A DNA stretch of 64,000 nt, from the NCBI GenBank assembly GCA_002842465.1, contig PHDA01000007.1, positions 30,770 through 94,769 on the forward strand, given 5' to 3'. Position 1 is the stretch's first letter. Each line of letters opens with the position of its first letter. Origin of the DNA: Bacteroidetes bacterium HGW-Bacteroidetes-7 (lineage in GTDB: Bacteria; Bacteroidota; Bacteroidia; Bacteroidales; UBA932). The notes below the pieces were generated by a model, which searched no databases, was not told where the DNA came from, and worked only from the letters and a program-made list of their open reading frames with translations. Made by a program: the position numbers and the translations under genes. This document shows positions 27,873 to 36,395 of this stretch, in pieces.

Positions 27873-28925
27873 TTAGAATCCTGCAACCGTTGCATGAGCA
27901 ACAACATATACAGCTCCGCTTAATCCTGAAACATTGAATGTATAAGAAGCTCCTGTTAGTGCGCCATTTGTCATTGGATACTGACCAGGTGCCGTTGTAT
28001 AATCTCCGTTTTTCAAAGGTAGCATATCTGTTCCTACGTAAAGATGGGCCTCTTTAAGTGTGTATGGGAAATTTAAATTATAAGTTACCACTGCTGAACT
28101 TCCATTGTAAACAACGTTTAGAACACCTACTAAAGTGCCTTTTGTAATGTCATTTTGACCAGCACCTGCATATATGTTAAAGTTGTAAGTTCCTGAATTC
28201 AAAGGGCCGACTGACCATCCCCAGCGAGCATTCTCATTCAGAATATCTTCAAATGTTGTTGCAAGAGTTGGTGAATATGCAAAAGCAGTCTCAGTTTTTT
28301 CAACCGGAGGTTCACCAACAATAATATCTTGTGATAGCGTGATACCAAAGTATGTTGCCCAGCTGCCTTTTTGTACAATTCTTGGACCGAATCCCCAGGC
28401 TGTTTCATTTTGATACACTGTTCCATTAAGTTTTCTTACAGATGCGTGAGCAGCAACAAAATAGTTTACAGGGTCAGGACCGGGAACATAGCCTATGGCT
28501 GTGAAAGGAATAGTAATTGAGTAAGTTGTTAGGCCTAAAAGGTTGTTTCCCTTGTATGGGAATTGACCAATAACTGGATTCCCGGCCTTGTTTGCAGGCA
28601 TATCTGATAGATTTTTACCGATCCATACGGCTACATCTACAAACTCCCAACCATTTATAAGATTAAATGAAATAACCAATGCGTCCTTGACATTGTCATT
28701 GTTAGTGTCAACATCTGTAAAAGACACCTGTCCTGCGTTAATTGTTTGACCGGCAAACATAGTAACAGAGTTTGTTGTCTGGTTTAAAATTGTAACCGCC
28801 TCCTGTTTCATAAGTAGAGACTCATTGTTTGAACTTACATCTTCAAGAAATGCCTCTTTGTTACATGACATTAAAGTGAGTGCAAAAATTGCTATTATTG
28901 AAAATGCTATATTTCTGTTTTTCAT
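27873..28925 (-). CDS. Hypothetical lipoprotein with a duplicated beta-rich domain
   Basis: Lipobox LMSCNKEA after MKNRNIAFSII; two copies of an '(x)G.QFPY/G.QYPM ... YFVAAHASV/YVVAHATV' block. Confidence 0.7.
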   Translation of the reverse strand: MKNRNIAFSIIAIFALTLMSCNKEAFLEDVSSNNESLLMKQEAVTILNQTTNSVTMFAGQTINAGQVSFTDVDTNNDNVKDALVISFNLINGWEFVDVAVWIGKNLSDMPANKAGNPVIGQFPYKGNNLLGLTTYSITIPFTAIGYVPGPDPVNYFVAAHASVRKLNGTVYQNETAWGFGPRIVQKGSWATYFGITLSQDIIVGEPPVEKTETAFAYSPTLATTFEDILNENARWGWSVGPLNSGTYNFNIYAGAGQNDITKGTLVGVLNVVYNGSSAVVTYNLNFPYTLKEAHLYVGTDMLPLKNGDYTTAPGQYPMTNGALTGASYTFNVSGLSGAVYVVAHATVAGF

Positions 28926-29034
28926 ATGTGGATATTTTAAAATGTTTTTAATTAAATATATCAACATAATACCCAATTATATGCCAAATTCATATAATGC
29001 TGCTATCTAGCGCATTAGAGTTTTATCCAATTAA

Positions 29035-29081
29035 AATACCGTATCAAAATAAGACAAGCTATCTCAATTTGATACGGTATT
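29035..29081. repeat. 14-bp perfect inverted repeat (aataccgtatcaaa / tttgatacggtatt), 19-nt loop
   Basis: Directly read; downstream of the HPt gene. Confidence 0.8.
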
Positions 29082-29100
29082 GTTGGTTTTATGAGCTACT

Positions 29101-29499
29101 CTAAAGTGTGTTCATTTCACTTTTTAATTCCTCACAAAGAACAGGATACCAATGCTTTAAGCTCTCCATCCCCGTTTTTATCTTTTCTGTATCTGTTCCC
29201 ACTGATGAGTGAAGTGTGACAATTTCTGCGGCAACCTGGTCGTTTGCAATAAGCCCTATACTTCCCTTAAGCTTATGAAGCACACCTTTCAACCTTTGAA
29301 GATCGCCAGCCTCGTAGGCGGTAACAGCCTCTTCAAAATATGCAGGGATAGTATCAAAAAATTCTATAACCATCTCTTTTACCGATGGCATATCGCCATC
29401 AAGCATTGTAATAAGTTTATTCAGATTGCAATATTTATTATTCTTTACCATATCTACAAAGTTCAGATTAGAAGAAGTTAAAGTTACAAAATTTCGCAC
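29101..29499 (-). CDS. Stand-alone HPt (histidine phosphotransfer) domain protein
   Basis: LKGVLHKLKGSIGLI HPt motif; true start may be 29451 (MVKNNKYC). Confidence 0.8.
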   Translation of the reverse strand: MRNFVTLTSSNLNFVDMVKNNKYCNLNKLITMLDGDMPSVKEMVIEFFDTIPAYFEEAVTAYEAGDLQRLKGVLHKLKGSIGLIANDQVAAEIVTLHSSVGTDTEKIKTGMESLKHWYPVLCEELKSEMNTL

Positions 29500-29592
29500 A
29501 TATTTTTCAATTCTTGAATTTTCAATTAATTACTTCGTTGAATTTAAGGTTGAAAATTTTATATTTGTAAACCTTCTGTTAAAAATCACTCA

Positions 29593-30588
29593 ATGGAAAT
29601 TGTCTTAAGCGTTTTGCCGGTTATGCTTTTTTTGCTTTTCCTTTTTATGATGGATAGCTTTAAACTGGTTTCCGGGAAAATTGTTCTCGCTTCATTTTTC
29701 TGGGGGATAACATGTGCATTTGTTGCTTATGTTATCAACAGCTTTGCAATAGCTACATTTTCCCATGGTTTACAGGTACATTCAAAATACATAGCTCCTC
29801 TGCTGGAAGAGCTGATAAAGACAGGTTTCGTTATCTATCTCGTATCAGTAAAGAGAGTGGGTTTTACCATTGATGCTGCAATTTATGGCTTTGCAACAGG
29901 GGCCGGTTTTTCTATGGTAGAGAATATCTATTATATGTATACCCTTCCGGATGCCTCATTTCTTGTATGGATTATCAGAGGTTTTGGTACTGCTCTGATG
30001 CATGGCGGTTGTACGGCAATTTTCGCAGTTATTTTTGTAGGAGGTAAAATAAAAGAGAGGGGCTCACTTTTATCTTTTTTAATTGCCCTTATATCTGTTA
30101 CTCTTATACATTCTGCATTTAACCATTTTTATATAAATCCTGTTATTCAAACTCTCGGGATTATAATTCTTCTTCCTCTATTTTTCATAATTGTTTTTCG
30201 ATATAATATAAACCAGCTTGGAGAATGGCTCGAGGTAGAATTCAGCAGCGAGATAGAGATGCTCAGGATGATTAACCGGGGAGAATTATCATCAACAAAA
30301 GCTGGGAAGTATTTTCTCTCCATAAAAGAACAGTTTTCTAAGGAGGTAATTGTTGACATGTATTGTTATCTGAGAATTTATATGGAACTCTCCATCAAAG
30401 CTAAGAGTAATATAATGCTTAAAGAGAGTGGTATTGAAATTGTTAAAGACCCTGAAATATCAGATAAGCTTGCCGAATTTAAGATGTTACGAAAGAGAAT
30501 CGGAAAGGTCGGAGAACTTGTTCTTTCTCCACTGATAAGAATGAATTACAGAAATCTCTGGAAAATTAACCAAAACTTTATACTATGA
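29593..30588 (+). CDS. PrsW-family intramembrane metalloprotease-like protein
   Basis: Polytopic; APLLEELIKTGFV, GFATGAGFSMVENIYYM, GTALMHGGCTAIF, LIHSAFNHF. Confidence 0.85.
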   Translation: MEIVLSVLPVMLFLLFLFMMDSFKLVSGKIVLASFFWGITCAFVAYVINSFAIATFSHGLQVHSKYIAPLLEELIKTGFVIYLVSVKRVGFTIDAAIYGFATGAGFSMVENIYYMYTLPDASFLVWIIRGFGTALMHGGCTAIFAVIFVGGKIKERGSLLSFLIALISVTLIHSAFNHFYINPVIQTLGIIILLPLFFIIVFRYNINQLGEWLEVEFSSEIEMLRMINRGELSSTKAGKYFLSIKEQFSKEVIVDMYCYLRIYMELSIKAKSNIMLKESGIEIVKDPEISDKLAEFKMLRKRIGKVGELVLSPLIRMNYRNLWKINQNFIL

Positions 30589-31664
30589 AAACAAGAACAA
30601 CATTAGCAGTCACTGCTGCTGGTTTTTTTGGCATTATTGCCGGGTTCCTTATCGGGATCTCTGTTGAATATCCACTGGTAAATAATGACTCAATTTCAGG
30701 AACCATAGGCAAGGTAAAAAAATACAGCAATGCTAAGGCAACTGAGGCCGATCTTATGCTTCAAAACGAACTTGCTTCTGACACCCTTCTCCTTAATTCA
30801 ATGAAAAACTACCTGAACTTCTATTATGCAAATGCAATTGATTTAGGTGAAAAAATTGAAATGGTAGTTAATGCATCAAAATCTAATGCGGATTTTAGCA
30901 CTAAATACAGCGAAAATATTGCAGCCATCCAAAGGTATGGTCAATTTATAAATTCAACCCGCACAGACTTGCTTATGATGCTTGCCTTATGCAATGATCC
31001 TCAGAATACAAATGCAGTAATGCTAAAGAACTTTACCGTCCAGGTTAATAATATAGTTACACGTACCAATTATTACAGGAGCAGCGTTATTGACATGATT
31101 AACATTATTGAGAATTACATTAAAGAGAATCCTCAAGAATCGGCTAAAGGACTTGCAAAGGCTCATGACTTGCTCACCTATAATCAGGGCGTCACAGCAG
31201 TTGTAACCAATGATAAAGTATTGTTAAAATACCTGGATAAAAAGAGATTTTTCGTTTCTGATATAGAGTCTGGAGAAGTTGATGCAATAAAAAGCAAAAT
31301 TGAGACAGATAAATTGCAGCTTAAAAGTTTTTGGGACTCAGAAAAACTGGGAATCGGGTTTTATGATTTTGAAAAACTTGGTTTTATGGATATTGAACAG
31401 ATGGGGAAAATAATTGCTTTTGATTCTGAAAAAATTGGAATCACCTTTTTTGATGCAGAAAAACTTGGTTTTTTTGATGTAGAAAAGTTGGGCAGAATAA
31501 TTGCCTTTGACTCTGAAAAACTTGGCATGAGGTCAAACATAAGCTCGGCCGAACTAGGCGGACGACCTTTATTTTTTGATTCTGAAAAGCTGGGTATATT
31601 TTTTGATTCTGAAAAACTAGGGACTGGATTTACCGACTCTGAAAAATTGGGATTAGTTTACTAA
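30585..31664 (+). CDS. Membrane-anchored protein with C-terminal DSEKLG tandem repeats
   Basis: N-terminal TM; about 11 repeats of [FYW]DxEKLGxxF in residues ~250-359; overlaps upstream stop by ATGA. Confidence 0.85.
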   Translation: MKTRTTLAVTAAGFFGIIAGFLIGISVEYPLVNNDSISGTIGKVKKYSNAKATEADLMLQNELASDTLLLNSMKNYLNFYYANAIDLGEKIEMVVNASKSNADFSTKYSENIAAIQRYGQFINSTRTDLLMMLALCNDPQNTNAVMLKNFTVQVNNIVTRTNYYRSSVIDMINIIENYIKENPQESAKGLAKAHDLLTYNQGVTAVVTNDKVLLKYLDKKRFFVSDIESGEVDAIKSKIETDKLQLKSFWDSEKLGIGFYDFEKLGFMDIEQMGKIIAFDSEKIGITFFDAEKLGFFDVEKLGRIIAFDSEKLGMRSNISSAELGGRPLFFDSEKLGIFFDSEKLGTGFTDSEKLGLVY

Positions 31665-31666
31665 AG

Positions 31667-34609
31667 ATGAAAAGACTTCTGTCTATTCTCTCTCTCTCTT
31701 TTCTTATTTTACTCCCCTCCCGGATTAATTCTCAGGAGATAAACAGAGTAAAATCGGGAAATCTTGAGCTTATCTATTTTGGCAAACGCTACAGCTTTCT
31801 GGTGCCCCATGTTGTTTCTACTTATCACAATGCATCAAAGTTCCATTCAAAATTCTGGAACTACAAAGACAACACCACCTATTTGATGCTCAATGATTTT
31901 GAAGACATGGGGCACGGCGGGGCTATTGTTATGCCCTTAAATCAGATACACCTTGGCATATCACCATACAGTTTTGCTTTTAGTATAATTCCTTCTAATG
32001 AGAGGTTTCAATGGCTATTTAACCACGAATTCACACATCTTGTAATGGCCGACAAACCAGATAAAAGAGATCTATTTTTTCGAAAAATTCTGCTGGGCAA
32101 AGTAAGACGTACAGAAGAGTATCCGCTTTCTGCTCTTTGGAGCTATTTTACAACTCCACGGTGGTTCTCACCCAGATGGTATCACGAGGGTATAGCTTGT
32201 TTTCTGGAGACATGGATGTCCGGTGGGATGGGAAGAGCTATGGGCTATTACGATGAGATGTATTTTCGCACTATTGTAAAAGAGGGTCAAAAGATATACT
32301 CATTAGTAGGGTTAGATACCGAGGGGACTACGATAGATTTTCAAGTTGGTGCAAACTCTTATCTGTATGGTACAAGATTTATAACATATCTTGCCTATAA
32401 ATATGGTATAGATAAGCTAAAACAGTTTTATGACAGATCAGAAGGGAGCAAAGCATTCTATGCAACGCAGTTTAAAGCTGTTTACTATAGAGGAACAGAT
32501 GAAATTTGGAATGAATGGATTGAGTGGGAGAATAATTTTCAAAGAGAGAATCTTGAATCTGTACGGAAATATCCGGTTATAGATTTCAACCCTATAACTG
32601 AAAAACCATTGGGGAGTGTTTCAAAACTTGAATATAATCCAACTACCGATAAAATTTATGCATCTGTCAATTATCCGGGGGTCATTTCACAAATTGCTGA
32701 AATTGACAGAAAAACCGGAGAGTCCAGAAAGCTTGCCACTCTTGATTCCCCACAATTATACTACTCCACTCATATTGCCTACAACCCCGTTAAAGAAAAA
32801 CTCTACTTTTCTGAACACAATAGTAAATATCGTTCTCTTGCTGAAGTAGATATAAAAACAGGGAGGAAAAGGATAGTTAAAAAAATGACAAGAACAGGTG
32901 ATATTGCAGTTAATATTATTGATAACAGCATCTGGGGAGTTATGCACGATAACGGATATTCTGTGTTGGTAAAGATTCCTGAGCCCTTTGATAAGGTAAT
33001 ACCAATGTTTACTGCTCCTTTTGGAAGAGCCATTTTTGATATTGACATTTCACACAACGGAGAGCTGTTAAGTGCGACAATGTCGGGTGTAAAGGGAGAG
33101 CAGTCGGTCATACTTTTTGATCTGGCAGATCTGGAGATTGGAAAAACAAATTACAAAACGCTAATTGAGCAAGAAGATGTAACTCTCACTCAGTTCAGGT
33201 TTTCTTCCGACGACCGTTATCTTACAGGAACCTCCTACTTTACCGGGATATCTAATATATGGAGAATCAACCTTGACAATAACGAATTTGAAATGTTGTC
33301 AAATGATGATACAGGACTATTTATGCCGGTTGAACTATCTCCTGATTCACTTATTGTACTTAAGTTTTTCAGGGACGGTATGAAACCCGGAATTATCCCT
33401 TCTAAGGTGATTAACGATGCAAACGCAATAGAATTCCTTGGGAATATGGTACACCGGGACCATCCTGAAGTTGAGGAGTGGTCACTGCCTCCTGCCTCAT
33501 CTGTGAAAAGCCTCCCTCAAACAGGAGAACCACAAAAATACTACCCCATAAAAGAGATGAAGTTAATTAATGGTTATCCTGATATTGCAGGTTTTAAGGA
33601 GACTATCGCTGCAGGATATCGGATGAATTGGAGGGATCCTCTGGGTGTCAGCAATATTGACCTCTTCATGGCACTATCTCCATGGAGCAATTATGAAAAC
33701 AATCAGAAAATTCATTTGTCAGCCGAATGGCATTTGTGGAACTGGATTTTTTCAGCAAACTATAATAAAACACATTTCTATGACCTTTTTGGACCAACAA
33801 AGAGGAGTAGAGCAGGTTACTCCTTTGGTATTGAGTATAAACGCACAAAATCACTCTACTCTCCTTTTAAAACATTTTATAATATAGGGGTCTATACATT
33901 TGGAGATCTTGAGGTTCTCCCGGATTATCAGAACATTACAACACCAATTAAGAATCTTCATATGGCAACAGCGACTTATGGTCTGTCAAAACTAAGGAGA
34001 ACACTGGGAGCTGTAACAGATGAAAAGGGATACTCATGGAAAATAAATGGAACCACTCTGGTTGCTAAAAGTGACTTTTATCCGACTTTTGTCTCTGATC
34101 AAGAGTTTGGATTTCTGATTCCGGGTATAAGGAACAGTAGTTTATGGATAAGAAACAGTCTCGGAGTATCTGTCGGCGAAAGAGAATCCGGCCTCTCTCA
34201 TTTCTATTTTGGCGGATTCAGAAATAACTATGTAGATTGGCAGCCATCTGAACAGTACAGAAGCACTTTGGCATTCCCGGGAGCAGAAATTGACGAACTG
34301 AGCGGGTACAACTATTTAAAGACAATGGCAGAGATTAATCTTCCACCACTTAGGCTTAAGAATGTCGGAACAACTTGGCTATACCCCACTTTTGTAAAGG
34401 GGTCACTATTTGGAACTCACCTTGTGACAGATTTTGACAAATCAATGCATACAAATAATTACTTTAATGCCGGTGTTCAGATAGATTTTCAAGTAGTATT
34501 ATTTTCGTATATAAAAACCACGTGGTCTGCAGGCTATGCTAGGAAATTTGATCCAAATAAAAGATTTTCAGAGCAGTTCATGCTATCTTTAAAATTATTG
34601 GGAGATTAA
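31667..34609 (+). CDS. Secreted HExxH metallopeptidase / beta-propeller / outer-membrane barrel-like protein
   Basis: NHEFTHLV ... YHEGIACFLETW; TolB/WD-like repeats; C-terminal barrel-like tail. Confidence 0.75.
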   Translation: MKRLLSILSLSFLILLPSRINSQEINRVKSGNLELIYFGKRYSFLVPHVVSTYHNASKFHSKFWNYKDNTTYLMLNDFEDMGHGGAIVMPLNQIHLGISPYSFAFSIIPSNERFQWLFNHEFTHLVMADKPDKRDLFFRKILLGKVRRTEEYPLSALWSYFTTPRWFSPRWYHEGIACFLETWMSGGMGRAMGYYDEMYFRTIVKEGQKIYSLVGLDTEGTTIDFQVGANSYLYGTRFITYLAYKYGIDKLKQFYDRSEGSKAFYATQFKAVYYRGTDEIWNEWIEWENNFQRENLESVRKYPVIDFNPITEKPLGSVSKLEYNPTTDKIYASVNYPGVISQIAEIDRKTGESRKLATLDSPQLYYSTHIAYNPVKEKLYFSEHNSKYRSLAEVDIKTGRKRIVKKMTRTGDIAVNIIDNSIWGVMHDNGYSVLVKIPEPFDKVIPMFTAPFGRAIFDIDISHNGELLSATMSGVKGEQSVILFDLADLEIGKTNYKTLIEQEDVTLTQFRFSSDDRYLTGTSYFTGISNIWRINLDNNEFEMLSNDDTGLFMPVELSPDSLIVLKFFRDGMKPGIIPSKVINDANAIEFLGNMVHRDHPEVEEWSLPPASSVKSLPQTGEPQKYYPIKEMKLINGYPDIAGFKETIAAGYRMNWRDPLGVSNIDLFMALSPWSNYENNQKIHLSAEWHLWNWIFSANYNKTHFYDLFGPTKRSRAGYSFGIEYKRTKSLYSPFKTFYNIGVYTFGDLEVLPDYQNITTPIKNLHMATATYGLSKLRRTLGAVTDEKGYSWKINGTTLVAKSDFYPTFVSDQEFGFLIPGIRNSSLWIRNSLGVSVGERESGLSHFYFGGFRNNYVDWQPSEQYRSTLAFPGAEIDELSGYNYLKTMAEINLPPLRLKNVGTTWLYPTFVKGSLFGTHLVTDFDKSMHTNNYFNAGVQIDFQVVLFSYIKTTWSAGYARKFDPNKRFSEQFMLSLKLLGD

Positions 34610-34618
34610 CTTGCATTT

Positions 34619-35428
34619 TTATTGTTCAGAGAGAGCAGCCCCTATTGCTGTGGCAAATTCTGCATCGGGAGGGAATTCAAAACCTACATTGTAGAGTTGT
34701 GAAATTTCTTCCAGTATTTTTCTGCCAATAATATTTTTGCTTCCGTTTCCTGTTATTAAGACAGAATCTGCGTTTCTGCTTCTGGCAGCAAATACAGATA
34801 TAACTCCGATTACCTGATAAACAAGATTTATTATACCCAGGGCAATATCCTCTTTATTGGCTGTATCAAGCATCTTTCCGAAATTTGAGGCTGTAGATTT
34901 ATTGTTCAGAAAGCTGATTCCTGAATCGGAAATATCTTCAATCAACAGATCTACTTTGCTCAAATCACCCAGGTCTGCCAATCTGAGAATATTTTCGAAA
35001 GTTGTAGAGTGGATTAACTCTTTTGAAAGGCCAATAATTGTCCCTCCCCCTATTCCGGTACCTCCCAGGTGGGTTATCTTCTCTCTGGTTGCCTCAATTA
35101 TTGATGTACCTGTACCAATGTTGGAGATGATTACATTCTCCTTTTTTGAAAGGAACATTCCACCTAAGCCAATTGCAGATATTTCATCAATTTTGTGAGT
35201 CTGAATGCCAAATATTTCATCATTAATGCTGACAGCACCGGCTCCGGTAATTATAATTTTTTTTACGCTGGAAATTTTAAGATTACTCTCAATTATCAGC
35301 TTCCCCAACGCCCCGGTAGCAGATGTAACAGCATCAAAAGCCTTTGTTTTGATTGTCTTAATTACCTCACCGTTTTGAACGGCAACTGCCTTGGTTGTGG
35401 TGCTTCCAATGTCAATCCCTATTATCAT
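34619..35428 (-). CDS. coaW: Type II pantothenate kinase
   Basis: GIDIGSTTTKAVA, GTGTSI, GGTGIGGGT; start revised to MIIGIDIG. Confidence 0.88.
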   Translation of the reverse strand: MIIGIDIGSTTTKAVAVQNGEVIKTIKTKAFDAVTSATGALGKLIIESNLKISSVKKIIITGAGAVSINDEIFGIQTHKIDEISAIGLGGMFLSKKENVIISNIGTGTSIIEATREKITHLGGTGIGGGTIIGLSKELIHSTTFENILRLADLGDLSKVDLLIEDISDSGISFLNNKSTASNFGKMLDTANKEDIALGIINLVYQVIGVISVFAARSRNADSVLITGNGSKNIIGRKILEEISQLYNVGFEFPPDAEFATAIGAALSEQ

Positions 35429-35458
35429 CTTGTTTGTTTTTAAGGTTAACAAATATAG

Positions 35459-36325
35459 CTAAACATCGGGATTTGACTTAATATGTACATCTCTTTGAGG
35501 AAATGGAATCTCAATTCCATGCTCCTTGAAAGCCTTAAAAACTGCGTAATAGAGCTCGCTTTTAGGAGTACTTGGCTTGTCGGAATATTCAGAGGTCCAG
35601 ATTTGCATGTTGAAATTAAGACTGCTATCCCCAAATTCATCAAATCTCACATAAGGAGGAGGGTCTTGAAGCACACCTGGATTTGATTTTGCAACTGTTA
35701 ATAAAACCTCCCTTACCTTTTCTGGATCCTCTTTGTATGAAACTCCTAAAGGAAAGCTTATCCTCACACTTCTATTGTTGTGACTCCAGTTTACAACCCT
35801 TTTGTTAATCAGGTCAGAATTGGGAACAATAACGGCAATATTGTCATTTGTAAGAATAGTTGTTGCTCTAGCCGATATATTAACGATATTTCCTGTAAGA
35901 CCATCAACCTCTACCCTGTCCCCCACCTTTACCGGCCTCTCAAAAAGTATTATTATACCACTTATAAAATTATTTGTAATATGCTGAAGACCAAAACCTA
36001 TACCAACACCCAATGCACCTACGAGTATTCCAAGTGCACTAAGGTCAATTCCACTGGTCTGGAAAATTATTACCACTCCAATAATTAACAACAGATATCT
36101 CACAATTGTCGCAATTGACTGACCAACCCCAATATCTATATGATACCTTGGAAATATTCTGTTTGCCATAATACTCTTGATCTTTCCTGAAAGATAGAAT
36201 AGCAGGAAAAAGGAGAAGATGAGCATTATGATTGTTTTAATCATAAACTGGTTCTCACCTAACTGAAAAAGCTCAATATTCCATGTTGCCTTTATCCATT
36301 CGAGAACCCTGTCGTAACTGTTCAT
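35459..36325 (-). CDS. MscS-family mechanosensitive ion channel
   Basis: ALGVGIGFGLQHITNNFISGIIILFERPVKVGDRVEV. Confidence 0.93.
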   Translation of the reverse strand: MNSYDRVLEWIKATWNIELFQLGENQFMIKTIIMLIFSFFLLFYLSGKIKSIMANRIFPRYHIDIGVGQSIATIVRYLLLIIGVVIIFQTSGIDLSALGILVGALGVGIGFGLQHITNNFISGIIILFERPVKVGDRVEVDGLTGNIVNISARATTILTNDNIAVIVPNSDLINKRVVNWSHNNRSVRISFPLGVSYKEDPEKVREVLLTVAKSNPGVLQDPPPYVRFDEFGDSSLNFNMQIWTSEYSDKPSTPKSELYYAVFKAFKEHGIEIPFPQRDVHIKSNPDV

Positions 36326-36395
36326 TGTGTAAAATTTTAATCCCCATTAGGTATGGAGAGAGATAAAGTTAATAAAATACCGGCAAAAAATGGTG

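Noticed and set aside
28973-28991. Sigma-54-like TTTGGCATATAATTGGG on the minus strand upstream of the 27873-28925 lipoprotein
   Set aside because: Spacing is one base short (GG-N9-GG) and the -12 GC is absent; kept only as a weak possibility.
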